Source: Branchiostoma floridae
Taxonomy: Eukaryota; Chordata; Leptocardii; Amphioxiformes; Branchiostomatidae
Reading direction: 5' to 3'
Assembly (NCBI RefSeq): GCF_000003815.2
Contig: NC_049993.1
Span: 6,406,489 to 6,470,488 of the forward strand
DNA: 64,000 nucleotides
The stretch's first letter is position 1; each line of letters starts with the position of its first letter. The notes under the pieces are model-generated. The model searched no databases. It saw only the letters and a list, made by a program, of their open reading frames with translations, and was not told the DNA's origin. Below, one piece after another: positions 1 to 12,300 of this stretch. The translations under genes and the position numbers were made by a program.

Positions 1-3000
1 GTCTTACAGACTACCAGATATAAAACATTTCCACAAAACACAGGAACATTCACAACAAAAACATCAAATTACACAACACAAATCACAGCCTTACAACGAA
101 ACACCGACAGAACAAGCGACAGAGTAACACAAACAAGCTTAAAGACAGCATCAACTTCTTCCTTCTTCACAGCTACTCTCCTGTCTGAGATAAACACAAC
201 AAGAACCAGGAATGAAAACGGGACTATGACGGATTATCCACCGACGAACACGTCCCTACAACTTACTACAGACACGATACAACAGTCACACACTTCAGCA
301 GCAGCATCCATTGCTATTGGAAGCCAAACAGACGCAGCAACCAGTCACACTGGCACAAGTGCAAAACCAACTATAAACAATTCTACATTCTTCATGCCTA
401 CACCTTCCTCATTGGTGAGGGAACCCACTGTCAGTAACACACCATGACGACCAAACAAGTAGGGACCGACAATACGATACCTTCCACAACTGCAGCCCAC
501 GTAACGGACCATACCATCACATCTTCAGACAGATCCGCTACAGTTAATCCTACGGACATGCCGACTACATACATGACAATCATCGACAATATAACCCTAC
601 CCACAGACACAAGCAATTCAAGAAATATAATTGCAAACACGACCAATGCTCTTTCAACGAACACTGGCGGTACGTCATCATCAAAAGCAACCCTACGTAA
701 CCATATAATTACGCCAATGGCTTCTGTTGACAACTCTACATCTAACACAGCTCTAACCACGGCAATGTATACTGTCCCTATCTCATCCATAATCTCCTAT
801 ACTTCACCGTCTATGACAGCTTCTAGAGTGACCAGTCAGACTACTAAAAGTAAAACATACAACGCTACATCTCCCAATGTTAGTCAATTTGACACCGCAT
901 CTATGTCTTTGTTCAACAGCACCAGCTACAATGTGACGCTACAGGCATTTACAAGGACGACACATACAATGACGGCACCTACACCTATGTACTATAGTGC
1001 CAAATCAGCTACAGCCTCAAACACATCACATGACCTCACTGCATTGCCCTCAACAACCTCCGTCACCGGGGATGATGTAACAGCACCGACAACCACATAC
1101 AAAAGCACCAATGACGGCGTAACACTACCACCTGTTACACCTTCTAATCACACATTCAAATCACTGATTACTACATCAAATACCACCATTAGTAGCTCCA
1201 TGTCACGAAATTTCTCTACACATAGCCATACAACCTCCTTGACAATGACAAAATTCTCTACAAGTAACTACAACACATCAGCAACAACGACCGTTCCTTC
1301 ATTTGCTCATACCTCCATGTCACCAGTGACCAATACAACCAACAGTAAGGTCTCATTGCCAACAATGAACTATACTTACAGAACGCTACTGTCAACATTC
1401 AATACAACCAGTGACAATGACACACTACAAACAGTTTCCCTCTCCACTTTCGATACTACTTCCCTGTCAACAGCGACCACATTCAAAACTTCGGACAACG
1501 GTAGCATGTCAAATACAACCACTATGCATACAGTTGAATACACTGATATATCAAGAAGTACATCCGGTAACAATGGTACATTCCCAACAACACAACCCTT
1601 TACAACCAATCAAACTTCAATAGCACATAAAACTGCATTCAATGTAAGCAATGATATCGCAACTGCAACAGACACCCCATCAACAGTCACCCATACGCCA
1701 CTAGCAGCATTCAGTACAGCAAGTAAAAGTGGCAAATCAACAATCGCCACATTATTTACAATGATCTACACTTCAATAATACCGGATATTACTTCGCCAT
1801 CAGTTGCATACCCTACAGTTAATCGAACCTTCTCACCACATACTGACACTGTCAACATAAGCAGTAACAGTTCCACATCATATACGTCTACTCCTTCTTC
1901 CATCAAACATACTAGCAGATTCAGTACAACGGGTAACAACGTAAATTCACAAACGTACACAGATGTTCATTTGACACATAGTAAAACCGAGTCGTCCATA
2001 TCAAAAACATCTCGCGACAGCACTACATTACATACAGACATTACCACTACTCACAGTTCCATATCCAGCACAATCAGTCACAACACCACGTCTTACACAA
2101 ACACTACTCACACACCCAGTCATACTTCCGAATCCAGTAGTATCAATATTAACGCGACATCGCATACAAACGCCCTCCCTACACCAAACTTCACTTCAAC
2201 ATTCACCACGACCAGTGACAACGCCACATTACATGCAACTACACCCACTATCGACACGCACACTAGTACGCACACCACACCACCTACAGCCACTCTTCTC
2301 ACCGTCATTTACACTTCCATGTTCGATGCAATCAGAAACGACACGACACTACATACAGTACCTCCAGTCAGCAATGCTTCCATACCCAACACAACCAGTA
2401 GCATACCTGTATCACACACAGTTACACCTTACAGAGGCAATTACACTCTCACGTTAAATACAACTAGTAACGCTTCCGAATTCAACACAACCAGCAACAA
2501 TAACATGTCATATACAACTACTACTCTTACAACCATAGGATCATATACAACCACTACTCCTACAGCCATAGGATCATATACAACTACTACTCCTACAGCC
2601 ATAGGATCATATGCAACTACTACTCCTACAGCCGTAAGATCATATACAACCACTACCCCTACAGCCATAAGATCATATACAACGACTACTCCTACAGCCA
2701 TAAGTACCTTCCTGCTCAATGTAACAGGTAACGTCACCACTTTACATGCAGCTACTTCTCGTGCTGACTTTGCCACGTCTACATCCAATGAAATAAGCAA
2801 CAACAAAACTTCACAAACAACTGGTAATGTCAATTACACATCAAACACCACCAGTAGCATTGCCACATTGCGTACAACCACTCTTACAACAATCAGTCCC
2901 ATTTCCACAGTTAACATGACCAGTGACAACTCAAGACAGCACAATATCACCAATCCTACTTTTATATACAACAACACCAGTGATGCAGCTAGGATACAAA

Positions 3001-5355
3001 CAACCACTCCAGACTCTGGTTTCAATGACGCCTCACAAAATAACACCGCCAATGGCAATGAAAGAGCTACAATTACTCCATATACACCCAATTACATCTC
3101 CGTACTAAACACAACAAGTGACACAACAGCACCACATACATTAATTCATTCTACTGTTAATAAAAATTTGACCTCTGATACAACCGTTACCACATCTACT
3201 TTCAATACAGACGGTGACAACCCNNNNNNNNNNNNNNNNNNNNNNNNNNNNNNNNNNNNNNNNNNNNNNNNNNNNNNNNNNNNNNNNNNNNNNNNNNNNN
3301 NNNNNNNNNNNNNNNNNNNNNNNTCACATCATCATCACCATCTCCATCATCATCATCATTACCACCATCATCTTCCGATAGCAGTACATCATCAACGGCA
3401 GTAACCGCAGGTCTCACAATACAAGACACATTGTCACCATCTGCAGCTACAGTGGCTGATCATGCTTCTATGCCATCAACGACTACATCACCAGATACTC
3501 ACACACCTGTTCATTCATCAGTAGCAACAGGTCCAGCTGTTTCATTATCAACGACACGGAGCACCTTTACATCTACAACTCTCCCAAATACAACACATTA
3601 CTCCGATCCACCCTTCAACATAACATTTACGGCGACAGATCAAACAGATGATTTAGTAACTGCAAACGCCACCGTCAAAAGAGACGTTTCTTCTCCACCT
3701 CTCACTTACACACGACTGATGACTGCCAATACTAACATGACATCGTTTGACAAGCGCGACACCACATTGTCCTTGACAACGTCCACTGTGACCAACAGAA
3801 ACACTGCACAGAGCATCAGACAGCTACAGCGTTGATATTAAATACATTCTCATCATCAAGAGAAGATAACGATACAGATACGCTCTTCCAAAACAGGTAT
3901 ATCCACATCCGTGAGCTACATTACCACGCCACCAACACTAAAGCCCGTAGGAACTCAGTACATGTCCCATGCATCCACTACAACACCCGTAACAACAACA
4001 GGCACGTTAACATCTCATATTGATCTACTTACAAGAACAGATCATAACATCACGACGCCTAAAACAACAATCACGACCCCTGTATCAAAGTCTACACGTG
4101 CACCCGTAGAGTTAAACAAGTCTTTTCCGTCATCGACAGTCAGAGTTACAGAAAGTCTTCACTTGACCACATTGCCCATATCGAGAAATACGGCCACAAG
4201 TTCTGATATCACATTTTCAGTCAAACATGCGAACGGAACTACTACACCTTATGGTTATCAAAATGACACGGCGGTATTAACGACAGAGAATCAGACAAAA
4301 AGCTATAGTTCGACGACATTCATGACAACAGTAACGACGGACGATCATTCTGCTACATCACCTATGACAACGCCGCCAACAACCACAGCAACATTACCAA
4401 TGGTTACGTCTAGAAAAACCGATTCTTCCAATACGTCAATGGTGTTTGGCACACGCACAAAGGGTCCACACACTGACAGTACCAGAACAACAGGGTCGCT
4501 GTCACAAACTAAATCATTCGCTAGTGCTATAACCGTACCGGGGAACACATTACAGTATTCAAACAGCCCGGCCTTTACACAAATTCCTATCACAACAGGC
4601 ACGAAAAATACTTTACTGAAAACTATGTCCTCTTGGCAATACACAAAAAGAAATTTAGCGATATCCTCCACCGCCACCACAAGTGCACCGACTTCAGAGG
4701 TAAATTCAGACAACCTCGCCTCCACACAGGTTTCAACACTGGACACAGCAAATACTCGTTTAACATCACAACACATAACGGTTACACCGACATACCGACA
4801 TGAACAGCAAAACTCGTCGCACAATTTATCTAGAACGGAAATTCCCACATCTACTCTTTTACCAGCCACTGTGTCTCCTAGAACAAGGACAGAAAGTACG
4901 ACACCAACACATGAGGACGAACCTGCCACGATAGTTGTAGAAACAGAAACAGACATTCTTACAAACCCTCCAACTGTCGCTCGCCCACACACCAACACCC
5001 ACTTCAACAAACACAACCACACGACGGTACTTAGTAGGGAATCAACGGCAAGATTTACCACAGAGTCCAGAAAATCAGAAACAGCCACAACTTCAACAAT
5101 CATCAACGCAGAAGTGAGGACAACGACACAGACCACATCCAGAATCAAACTGGCGGACGTAGACGCCCCTCAGACTAAAAAGGGGTGTGAAGTGATGACG
5201 TTCCCAGCGCCCATAGGGACCGTGGCGAGAAGGGTTGAGGAGGACACCCCAGTTCACATGTACATCGCCATCGGGGGCGCCGCCGGCGGTGCCACACTGC
5301 TTCTCGCGGCAGCTATGCTGGGCTGGGTGTGTTGGCGGAGGACAATGGTCAAAAG
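1..5355 (+). CDS. Gene 1 large mucin-stalk and transmembrane exon (5' end not in window)
   Basis: The exon is open in frame 1 from base 1 to a TGA at 445-447. It then continues in frame 3 from about 438 to the gap at 3224-3323, in frame 2 to a TGA at 3833-3835, briefly in frame 1 (about 3825-3895), and again in frame 2 to the donor after 5355 (AAAAG|GTACAT). Each stretch has the same Thr/Ser/Asn-rich composition, so I read it as one exon with apparent one-base losses near 438-447 and 3815-3835 and a one-base gain near 3880-3905. The membrane segment is encoded at about 5260-5330 and is preceded by a lone Cys in KKGCEV. Codon use is strongly ACA/ACC-biased, giving a G-poor + strand. The long antisense ORFs here are shadows of that bias. 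Confidence 0.72.
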
Positions 5356-6242
5356 GTACATATGAACCTTAGTTGTGTTATCGTGTCAACTTGTGGTTTC
5401 ACTACAAGAATGTAAACAAAAAGAGACTAGTTTAGCATTTATAACTCTGGAATCTGCAATAATTTGAATGACATAATTCAACTTTCTTGCATGCATACGT
5501 TAATCTTAATGTTTCATTCTTTTGTCTTCAGGGCACATGTTTATACCAATGCGGGTTTTGCAAAAGGTATGTAGTATGCTTTACTATCTATGTTTCACTA
5601 CTGGTATATGCGGCACGTAACAGTACTAGTCTTTTAAACAACCATTCACATATGCAGATTTAAATCCATGCCAGAGAAGTGCAGTTCTAGAGCGCACTGT
5701 GACCTTATATGTGGATAAGCTGCAAATGGGTTCTTCATCAAATAGCATGGTTAGTGTCATGTGTCACTTTGATAGTACACAAATCTTTCCTCAACACCTC
5801 ACAGAAGATTCGCTCCGTCACCACGTTATGTTTACATATGATAATGTGTTATCTTCACTAAGTATGCCATTTTTCGTCAACAGAAAACATTATCTACGAA
5901 GATCCCATTTACCTTTGGCCCAAGGACATCGTAAACACAGGTAAACCCAGTGTTTCGTTTCCGTATAAAACATATGACGTAAAGAAGTAGCTAATTCATC
6001 CTATAGCACTGCATTCTTTGACATTTCAAAGCATTTTCTATGCGATCGTCAGTCTACTAGTTTGGCATACTCAAAACAGTCTTATCATGCGAAGATAACA
6101 TCCCGGTTCATCCCTCACAGACGACGTGAAATGGACCAGTGAAGACCAGGTGACCCTGTGGCCGTGGGAGGCCACTCCTATCTACCAGCGGCAGTGGTTA
6201 CCTACACCCTCCACCATCTCAGAGGAGGAGGAGATATCATAA
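1..6242 (+). CDS. Gene 1: mucin-like single-pass membrane protein, 3' part (spliced, 5' end outside window)
   Basis: I assembled this model from four exons: 1-5355, 5532-5566, 5884-5940 and 6121-6242. The splice junctions have matching phases (2, 1, 1) and canonical GT/AG. The extracellular part is roughly 1750 residues of Thr/Ser-rich sequence with very many N-x-S/T sequons. It is followed by a Gly/Ala/Leu-rich membrane helix (about 5260-5330) and a basic stop-transfer (WRR..MVKR). The cytoplasmic tail carries four tyrosines, in VYTN, IYED, IYLW and IYQR contexts, and ends in an acidic EEEEIS before TAA. Such proteins are heavily O-glycosylated surface molecules; the tail suggests tyrosine-kinase signalling, which is inference. 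The N-terminal domains, if any, lie upstream of base 1. No homologous named gene is recognised. It is oddly broken by three one-base frame changes and an N gap. It is probably a paralogue of the kringle gene downstream. Confidence 0.75.
2508..2705 (+). repeat. Six 33-bp tandem repeats in the gene 1 stalk
   Basis: Six consecutive 33-bp units (2508, 2541, 2574, 2607, 2640, 2673) encode an 11-residue repeat of the form SYTTTTPTAIG with small changes (N-A for T-A, V-R, I-R). Unit length is a multiple of three, so the frame is kept. This is a coding minisatellite of the mucin PTS type, and its copy number is likely to vary between alleles. Confidence 0.9.
3224..3323. other. Assembly gap (100 N) inside gene 1
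   Basis: Exactly 100 N, the usual placeholder for a gap of unknown size. It lies in a Ser/Thr repeat: the right flank is a (TCA)n-like tract encoding poly-Ser in frame 2. The frame change across it is therefore uninformative. Confidence 0.98.
5532..5566 (+). CDS. Gene 1 tail exon A (VYTN motif)
   Basis: A 35-nt exon between TCTTCAG and GTATGT. With AG carried over from the previous exon it encodes R-AHVYTNAGFAK and leaves phase 1. Y-T-N fits the pY-x-N consensus for Grb2-type SH2 domains; binding is inference. The phase match on both sides and the similarity to VYSNPVF in gene 2 support a real exon. Confidence 0.78.
5884..5940 (+). CDS. Gene 1 tail exon B (YEDP / LWP motif)
   Basis: A 57-nt exon between CGTCAACAG and GTAAAC, phase 1 in and phase 1 out. 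It encodes ENIIYEDPIYLWPKDIVNT. The EDPxxLW and N-T-D-D-V-K path, completed by the next exon, matches the tail of gene 2 (DDPQLLW, NIDDVK). Two tyrosines lie in acidic/hydrophobic contexts suited to phosphorylation. Confidence 0.8.
6121..6242 (+). CDS. Gene 1 terminal coding exon
   Basis: Follows TCCCTCACAG. It completes the phase-1 codon and encodes DDVKWTSEDQ, a Trp-rich stretch (LWPWE), IYQRQW and a closing EEEEIS, then TAA at 6240-6242. It is intracellular, with one further tyrosine. The stop is followed by AT-rich sequence. Possible poly(A) signals (AATAAA) are at 6688, 6946 and 7182; which one is used cannot be decided. Confidence 0.78.
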
Positions 6243-6436
6243 CAATAATATCTTCAGGTAAAGCTATTTATCATTGTAGTAAAAGTAAAAGATGACTTTC
6301 TCCCTATATATAACTATAAAGCACAATATGCTTCAATGAGTAGATAGAGTGTCGTTGGATCGGTAAGTTTACTAAACAGTGCCAGTGTTTGCTTATGGTT
6401 GTGGTACACCTTACGATCTCAAAAGTCGCTGTAATA

Positions 6437-6668
6437 CCCCTGTCACATTTGGCGAATATCGATCGGACGACGATTCTGCGGCAATCGCCCGAGCCTCGCT
6501 TATAATAATAACTTTATTTCACAACAATTGTACAAGGTACAAAGGATGACTTGTATGTGACAGGGATGGTTTTCAGGTGAAAAATACGCGCAACCCTCAG
6601 TCGATCTTAAATATAGCCGATCTTCCATCGATACGCCCGAAGATCGTGGATAATGTGACCGGGGCATA
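6437..6668. mobile_element. MITE-like element with CCCCTGTCACAT ends
   Basis: CCCCTGTCACAT at 6437 is mirrored by ATGTGACAGGG (6555-6565) and again by a diverged ATAATGTGACCGGGGCA ending near 6668. Internal sequence includes an ACTTTATTTCACAACAATTGTACAAGGTAC tail-like tract typical of retroelement 3' ends, so it may be nested. The same ends recur in the array at 20290, 23775, 27735 and 32490-33975. No coding content. Confidence 0.5.
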
Positions 6669-7529
6669 AGGGCTTTGTTGTATATTTAATAAAGATCTCT
6701 TCGTTTGGTCTTCGAGCGGTCGGAAAGAAGACATAAGCATGCGATGTCCACATGAATTATGCAAAGTAACCCAGGTCTCCCCTACTATTCTCAAAGTCTT
6801 TGATAGGTTTTCTAGATCTTCTGATATAGTAGTGAGTGCAGGAAGTGATCAGGTATGTTTCTTGTGTTTTTTTTACAGGGTAAAACAAGTGATTCCATGC
6901 CGCCATGATGACGTCAACAAAGCAGCCAGCAAATATCATGTCTACAATAAAGACTTTTTTATTGATGTACTTTTCATTACTGTGACATGAATTCCCAAGT
7001 GAGGTTGTTGACGTGCCCGCAGACGTAAATTTAATCTAACATGATGTAAATGACGTTCTATCATGGTTGAATCGGGGTCAAATATCATGAGCGCTCCCTC
7101 GCGTGAGCTGTTCATATTGCAGAATACGTCGAAATAGAATATCTCTGTTTTCTATGTACTGGCTCAGTCCATGAGTATGACAATAAAGTGATAATTTTCC
7201 TTTATGTTCTGTCCTTACTTGCCCTTTCCCTGTGGAGTTGAAGTAGATTAGACAGCCAAAAGACCATGTTCATTTTATTATATGGATGACATCCTCTGTG
7301 AACACGAAAACTGACGCGAGCGTGCGAATAAAAAACTTTGGCCAAAAAGGCCTTTATTACGAAATATAAATGATCAGGAAAGTTGAACAAATGACTGAAC
7401 ACACAGATTTTGTACTTTCATATCTTCTTCTTTGACTTTGTAATTTACTTTTGCATTCTCTGACATTAGTGTATATTTTCCGCTATGACCGTATGATTTG
7501 TCGACCTACGATGTACGATTTACAGTATT
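6669..7529. other. Intergenic, AT-rich; possible gene 1 3' UTR and partial MITE
   Basis: No ORF with recognisable content. It holds three AATAAA motifs (6688, 6946, 7182). From about 7270 there is a diverged copy of the TGGATGACATCC repeat whose mirror image lies at about 8095-8125, outside the 525-bp MITE. Confidence 0.4.
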
Positions 7530-8054
7530 GCCACAGCAAGTAAATTTTATGGATGACATCCTCTGCAGACTGCAAAAATAATGCGATAGGGCGAAAAAAA
7601 ACAAGACGGGTGAAAAAAAACAAGATGGCTTCATTTCCCAAACTAGGCACCATAAAGGTGTGATGAATGTTGTAACAAGAATCAAGGGGACAAAACATGG
7701 TATCAGAGCCAACAAGGCATTCATTCCTGAATTCAAGACATGTACTGGTGTGGTAAAAGTGACACTAGTGTGGCAGACTGGCATCACCAACAAAGTTGGT
7801 AACCACACTCATGGCTTCCATATTGGTGTCACTTTTACAATTAACTATTACAACTACAGTCCTGAGTACCTCGCAAGTGTCACTTCTACAAGTACAATTA
7901 TTAAGCTACAATACAACATATTTGCTCATTTTGGTACTTTATCGTCATGTTGGCCATCCCTGAAGAAGAAAGGAAATCTTGTTTTTTTTTTTCTGAAATA
8001 AGGTGAAAATCAATGCGCGCGCGGATGTCATCCATAAAATTTACTTGCTGTGGC
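7530..8054. mobile_element. 525-bp MITE with perfect 32-bp terminal inverted repeats
   Basis: The 32 bases at 7530-7561 (beginning GCCACAGCAAG) are the exact reverse complement of 8023-8054 (ending CTTGCTGTGGC). The interior is non-coding; an ORF at 7660-8001 shows no domain and sits inside the element. It is flanked by diverged inverted copies of the same TGGATGACATCC core (about 7275 and 8105), so it appears nested in a relative. Perfect ends suggest recent insertion; that is inference. Confidence 0.8.
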
Positions 8055-8140
8055 CTATGGTAGAAAACTTTTTTCTTCTTACAAACAGCCGAAAATTGAT
8101 GCGCACGCGGATGTCATCCATGTAATCAAATTAACAAGGC

Positions 8141-9233
8141 CTAACAAGAGGAAATGTTGATACATTAACACTGGGTCACGTATGAAAACGGTATCTGTAT
8201 CCATATATCATGGATGCTCTCATCATGACGTACTGACCAAAAATAAGCAAGGAGTTTAAAAATAACCGATGATGTTGTAAATAGATGTTTTATCTATTTC
8301 TAATGGTTGTCAAGTGAATGTTTTGCCTTTGAGTCTATAATAAACATAGCAAAATCAAAACATATTCAGCTGACTGTACGTGCGCCCGGGGCCCACATTT
8401 CGCTGTGTTCGTGTAATCATATCATCTATCTCTGTCGCTTATCCAGTGTTGACCTTGGTAGATGACGTTTTACCACAGGAAAAACAGAAGAAAGACAAAA
8501 AGTTGCCAAGATCTAAGCAGGTGTATTTACAAAACCTGCCATTCCTATTCTTAAAATCGATAACATATCGAGTCAAACGTTCGTCATGAAATAAAAGATT
8601 TTTGTTTTGGAGTGAGTGGATACGTCAGAGAGGGATTAATATTTGATAAGGCTACGTGTTGAACGCTTGTCCTAAATTAGATCGTTTCTTAAGAACATTC
8701 CCAGCGGTACCGTCGACAGATGTGGTGTTTAAGTCAGAAGGGCAGTATCACGCATTCCTGTGTAACAGCCCAACACACTAAGGTAGGAACTTCACGTATG
8801 TACTCTTTCCTATACGTTGCGGATATAACTCAAAGAGTGGTTAGTTTATATGGTTATTACATCTTATAGTATTACTGTAGTGACAAAAAGAGCAAATGTT
8901 TATTTAGCAGAAGCTTGTAATAGCTTATTGCGAATATAGGTATCATTACTATAATGGTTCTTACGCATCATTGCTGATAACAAAGTAATATCCGTTTTCT
9001 GATCATCTGTAAGATGATTTTGATAGATAAACTACAAACACTCTGGGTTTTGAAGCCACAAGTAAATTTTTCTATTCACTGGTTTAGTTGATCATGGTAC
9101 ACAGCCAGGGCTGCCCAACTAGCCTCTGACAGTCTGGCTATTACAAAGGGCTAGACCTACTGGTAAAGACTATTCGGATGGAATAAAAGGTTGACATAAA
9201 CATGATGAAAGTTGTTAACTAATTATTATTTCA
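8141..9233. other. Intergenic region upstream of gene 2
   Basis: No supported coding exon. A short non-coding 5' exon of gene 2 ending in CACACTAAG|GTAGGA near 8780 is possible but unproven. Otherwise unique-looking AT-rich sequence. Confidence 0.3.
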
Positions 9234-9275
9234 TACTGAAAGGATTGTGTGGACTACTGAAAGGATTGTGTGGAC
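9234..9275. repeat. 21-bp direct duplication upstream of the gene 2 start
   Basis: Two exact, adjacent 21-bp copies (9234-9254 and 9255-9275; core GAAAGGATTGTGTGGAC) lie about 50 bases before the start codon of gene 2, within its probable 5' UTR or promoter. Confidence 0.85.
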
Positions 9276-9324
9276 TAACCTATTTGACGCTTTTTAAAGT
9301 AAAGAAGTGCGGACTCGGCTGGCG

Positions 9325-9385
9325 ATGGCCCGGTACGCTACATTGGCGGTTATGGTTACACTTCTGTTCGCCAGTAAAGGCAGTG
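9325..9385 (+). CDS. Gene 2 exon 1: signal peptide
   Basis: ATG at 9325 opens [20 protein letters not shown]: a short basic start, a hydrophobic core and small residues before cleavage. It ends at donor G|GTAAGT in phase 1. The hydrophobic leader directly before the first kringle exon decides this start. Confidence 0.82.
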
Positions 9386-12300
9386 GTAAGTACACACTAA
9401 GGATACCAGGCACAGATTCAAGCACAGAGAGAGGGGTTGAGAAAGAGAGAGAGTGGGAAGGGAGAAAAAAATTGTAACTAGAGGTTTTAATGGGCATAGG
9501 AGTTGAGAAAGAAAGAGACGGAGAGAGAAGTATGGTATTTAAGGCACAAACGTAACAACACGTATGCCGTAACAACTTCTAAAAGTATGCAATTTTGAAC
9601 ATTAGTTTTAAACATTAAGGCCTTAATCTTGGAATGAATTAATTCTTGTCTGTACCAAACGGTATATTTGTTTACTGCTATACGTGTTAGCATTGTGATT
9701 TTACAAGCAATTAATGATCAATTATAATGCAACGTCCTTGCTTTGATTGGATTAATAATGTCAGTGTCTGTCAATGTGAAAAATTCTGACTTAAAGGCAT
9801 TTTTCATGGAACACAAGAATCCCTAAACGCAATGTTGACGCAGCCGCCATAACCACACGTTAGGGCTTTTGTAAGTACCCAGATTGAAGCGACAATCTGA
9901 CGGCGAGGCTCTCACGCAAGGGAAGAATTGTCAATTACCAAAGGGCACCGCATCCATTGTAAACTAAGTCAACCATCCGCCACTGGTTTTATCAGATTAG
10001 CTTCCCAACACTTTTTCATGGACCATAAATGTTGCTGTAAAGACATGGACATGAAGTAACAAAATGGCTTATTTAGCGTTGTTTCTTCAAAAACGATGCC
10101 TTTCCTGCATATATCATCCACACACAGCCAAACATGACTGCCCTTTGTGCTGAACACCATCCACACACAGCCAAATATGCCTGCCCTTGGTGCTGAACAC
10201 CATCAACACACAGCCAAACATGCCTGCCCTTGGTGCTGAACACCATCTGCACACAGCCAAATATGCCTTCGATTGGTGCTGAACATCATTCACACACAGC
10301 AAAACATGCCTATCCTTGGTGCTGAACACCATCCACTTAAAAAACAAACCTGTCCTTGGTGCTGAACACCACTCACACACGAAACATGTCTGTCTTTGGT
10401 GCTGAACGCCATCCATAGGCAAAATACACCTTCTTATCCGACCATGCATGTTGTGTATCCGCATGTGGTGCTTTCCCAAAACCAGCAACAATTAAGAGAC
10501 TAACAATACACACAATACGTATTGTTGTTGAACACTGGTTATATATATTTTCCTAACAGGAAGATACTGTCTGGAAGGTGACGGCACCTCCTACCGCGGA
10601 ACAGTCTCAGAGACGGGATCAGGGTTAACATGTCAGGCTTGGGGCAGCCAGGCCCCACGTTCTCATAGGTACGTCTTATACTAGACAACCCATCTATCAT
10701 ACAACACACCTGTTCCTTCATCTGCACCAGAACTGAAAAAAGAGAAGTGGAATTTATCTAATGTTAGTTGTATCTTGTATCTGTTAAATGTATTACTTCA
10801 ACATGTCTTGTTGTGACCTGTATTTAGCCCGATGTGGCAAAAAATGTGAAATAAAGGTGTACATTAAATCTCTTATGCACAATCCAAGGCGTAAATGTTT
10901 AAAGCGACATTGAACAAAATGGAGGTGGCTACTTCGTTTGTCTATCCTAAACGGGAATAACCATGATAACAAACGGGTCATTTTATCAAATCGCTTTGAA
11001 CAACACTTGGAGATTGATGAGTCCAGGCACATTGCTTGATTTAACATTACACCGTTTCGTCGAGTGTTACATCCTCTTGGACCACACAGCTGTGCAAGCG
11101 CAGAAAATGCTACAGCAGGCGGCTGCAACTTGACGGCTGGTTGTGCTATGCGTGTCTTATCCCTTAGTACTCATCGCTGTTCAAAGAAACCGTATATATT
11201 ATTGTTACCAAAAACAGATACACGAAACGGAACGGAAAGTGTGTTCTAAAATCTATTTTGTTCCAACCTGTAATTGTGATCATATTGAATATCCCCAGGT
11301 TTCGCCCTGAGGACTATCCAGACGCCGGACTGGAGGAGAACTACTGTAGGAACCCGGATGGAGATCCCATGGGCCTTTGGTGCGTGACGACGGACCCTAG
11401 CAGGGACTGGGAGTACTGCACCGTCCCGTCATGCACCCGTACGTTGTATCTATTTACTCTGGGATGTAAGTGGATTTTGCCAGTTCATTCTAGTGACGCT
11501 GAAGAAGAGTGATGGGTGTCACTCGAAACATCCGGAAGTAAATCTCCGTTAATATCCAGTTGAGGAGATGAATTGTATTTGTTTACCTGGATATCTAACC
11601 TTCATAAGTTATTAGGTGGGCAGTGTAATCACATAGTTTCCAGTTAGAATTTTCATTCAGCTTGCTTCCCCTATTCAAGTAAAAAGCCTGCTTGTCCTAT
11701 CTATTGAAGGATAAATGTATCCACAGACGTTTAACCATTATGCACAAAATCTAAGTTTGACATTGAAAATATAAGTGTCCTCATGTATTTTCTCATGCAT
11801 GTATGTTTTGGCCAAGGTCTAAAAACGAAAAAAAAAATCTTTAAAAAAAGATAATCCTTCACTGACCCTAATTTTTCAGGACTGAAAAAGGAAACACAAT
11901 ATGTCTTTCCTAGGCCTCATCTTGATTATGCTCAAATGTCAATACTACAACAAGTAGGGGGATAGAGCCATATAAAATAGATACCGTTACCCTTCTCATG
12001 GGAAACCTTCACCTGTTCCAGCCAACATCCTCCACTGCCTGTACGCATCACAACACCAGTTCCACTGCACCAACGGCGACTGTGTCCCGCAGGACTACGT
12101 GTGCGACGGCTGGTATGACTGTGGTGACTGGAGTGACGAGCTCAGCGGCTGCCGTAAGTACCGTCACCCCCCATTGTTTACATGGAACTATGATTTTAAA
12201 ATGACAGTGGAAGTCGGATACTCCAACAAACAGAATCTTCTTTGTAGTGAGATGGACCATTGTTTTGATTATCGCCCATTTACAAGTTTTCACATTCAAC

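Noticed and set aside
3324-3404. Histidine-rich stretch after the gap
   Set aside because: It is the (TCA)n poly-Ser tract read in the wrong frame; frame 2 continues the mucin composition.
4345-5148. Long minus-strand ORF (267 codons) opposite gene 1, and similar antisense ORFs at 2441-2833 and 14649-14960
   Set aside because: They are antisense images of Thr/Ser-rich codons (ACA/ACC read as Val/Cys), with no domain, and end where the mucin bias ends.
7660-8001. 113-codon ORF
   Set aside because: Lies inside a MITE with perfect TIRs; no recognisable motif and no splice context.
10115-10412. CRISPR-like regularly spaced repeats
   Set aside because: There are no unique spacers; it is a contiguous minisatellite in a eukaryotic intron.
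10114-10491. Minus-strand ORF of repeated [10 protein letters not shown]-like text
   Set aside because: It is read-through of the 43-bp minisatellite in an intron.
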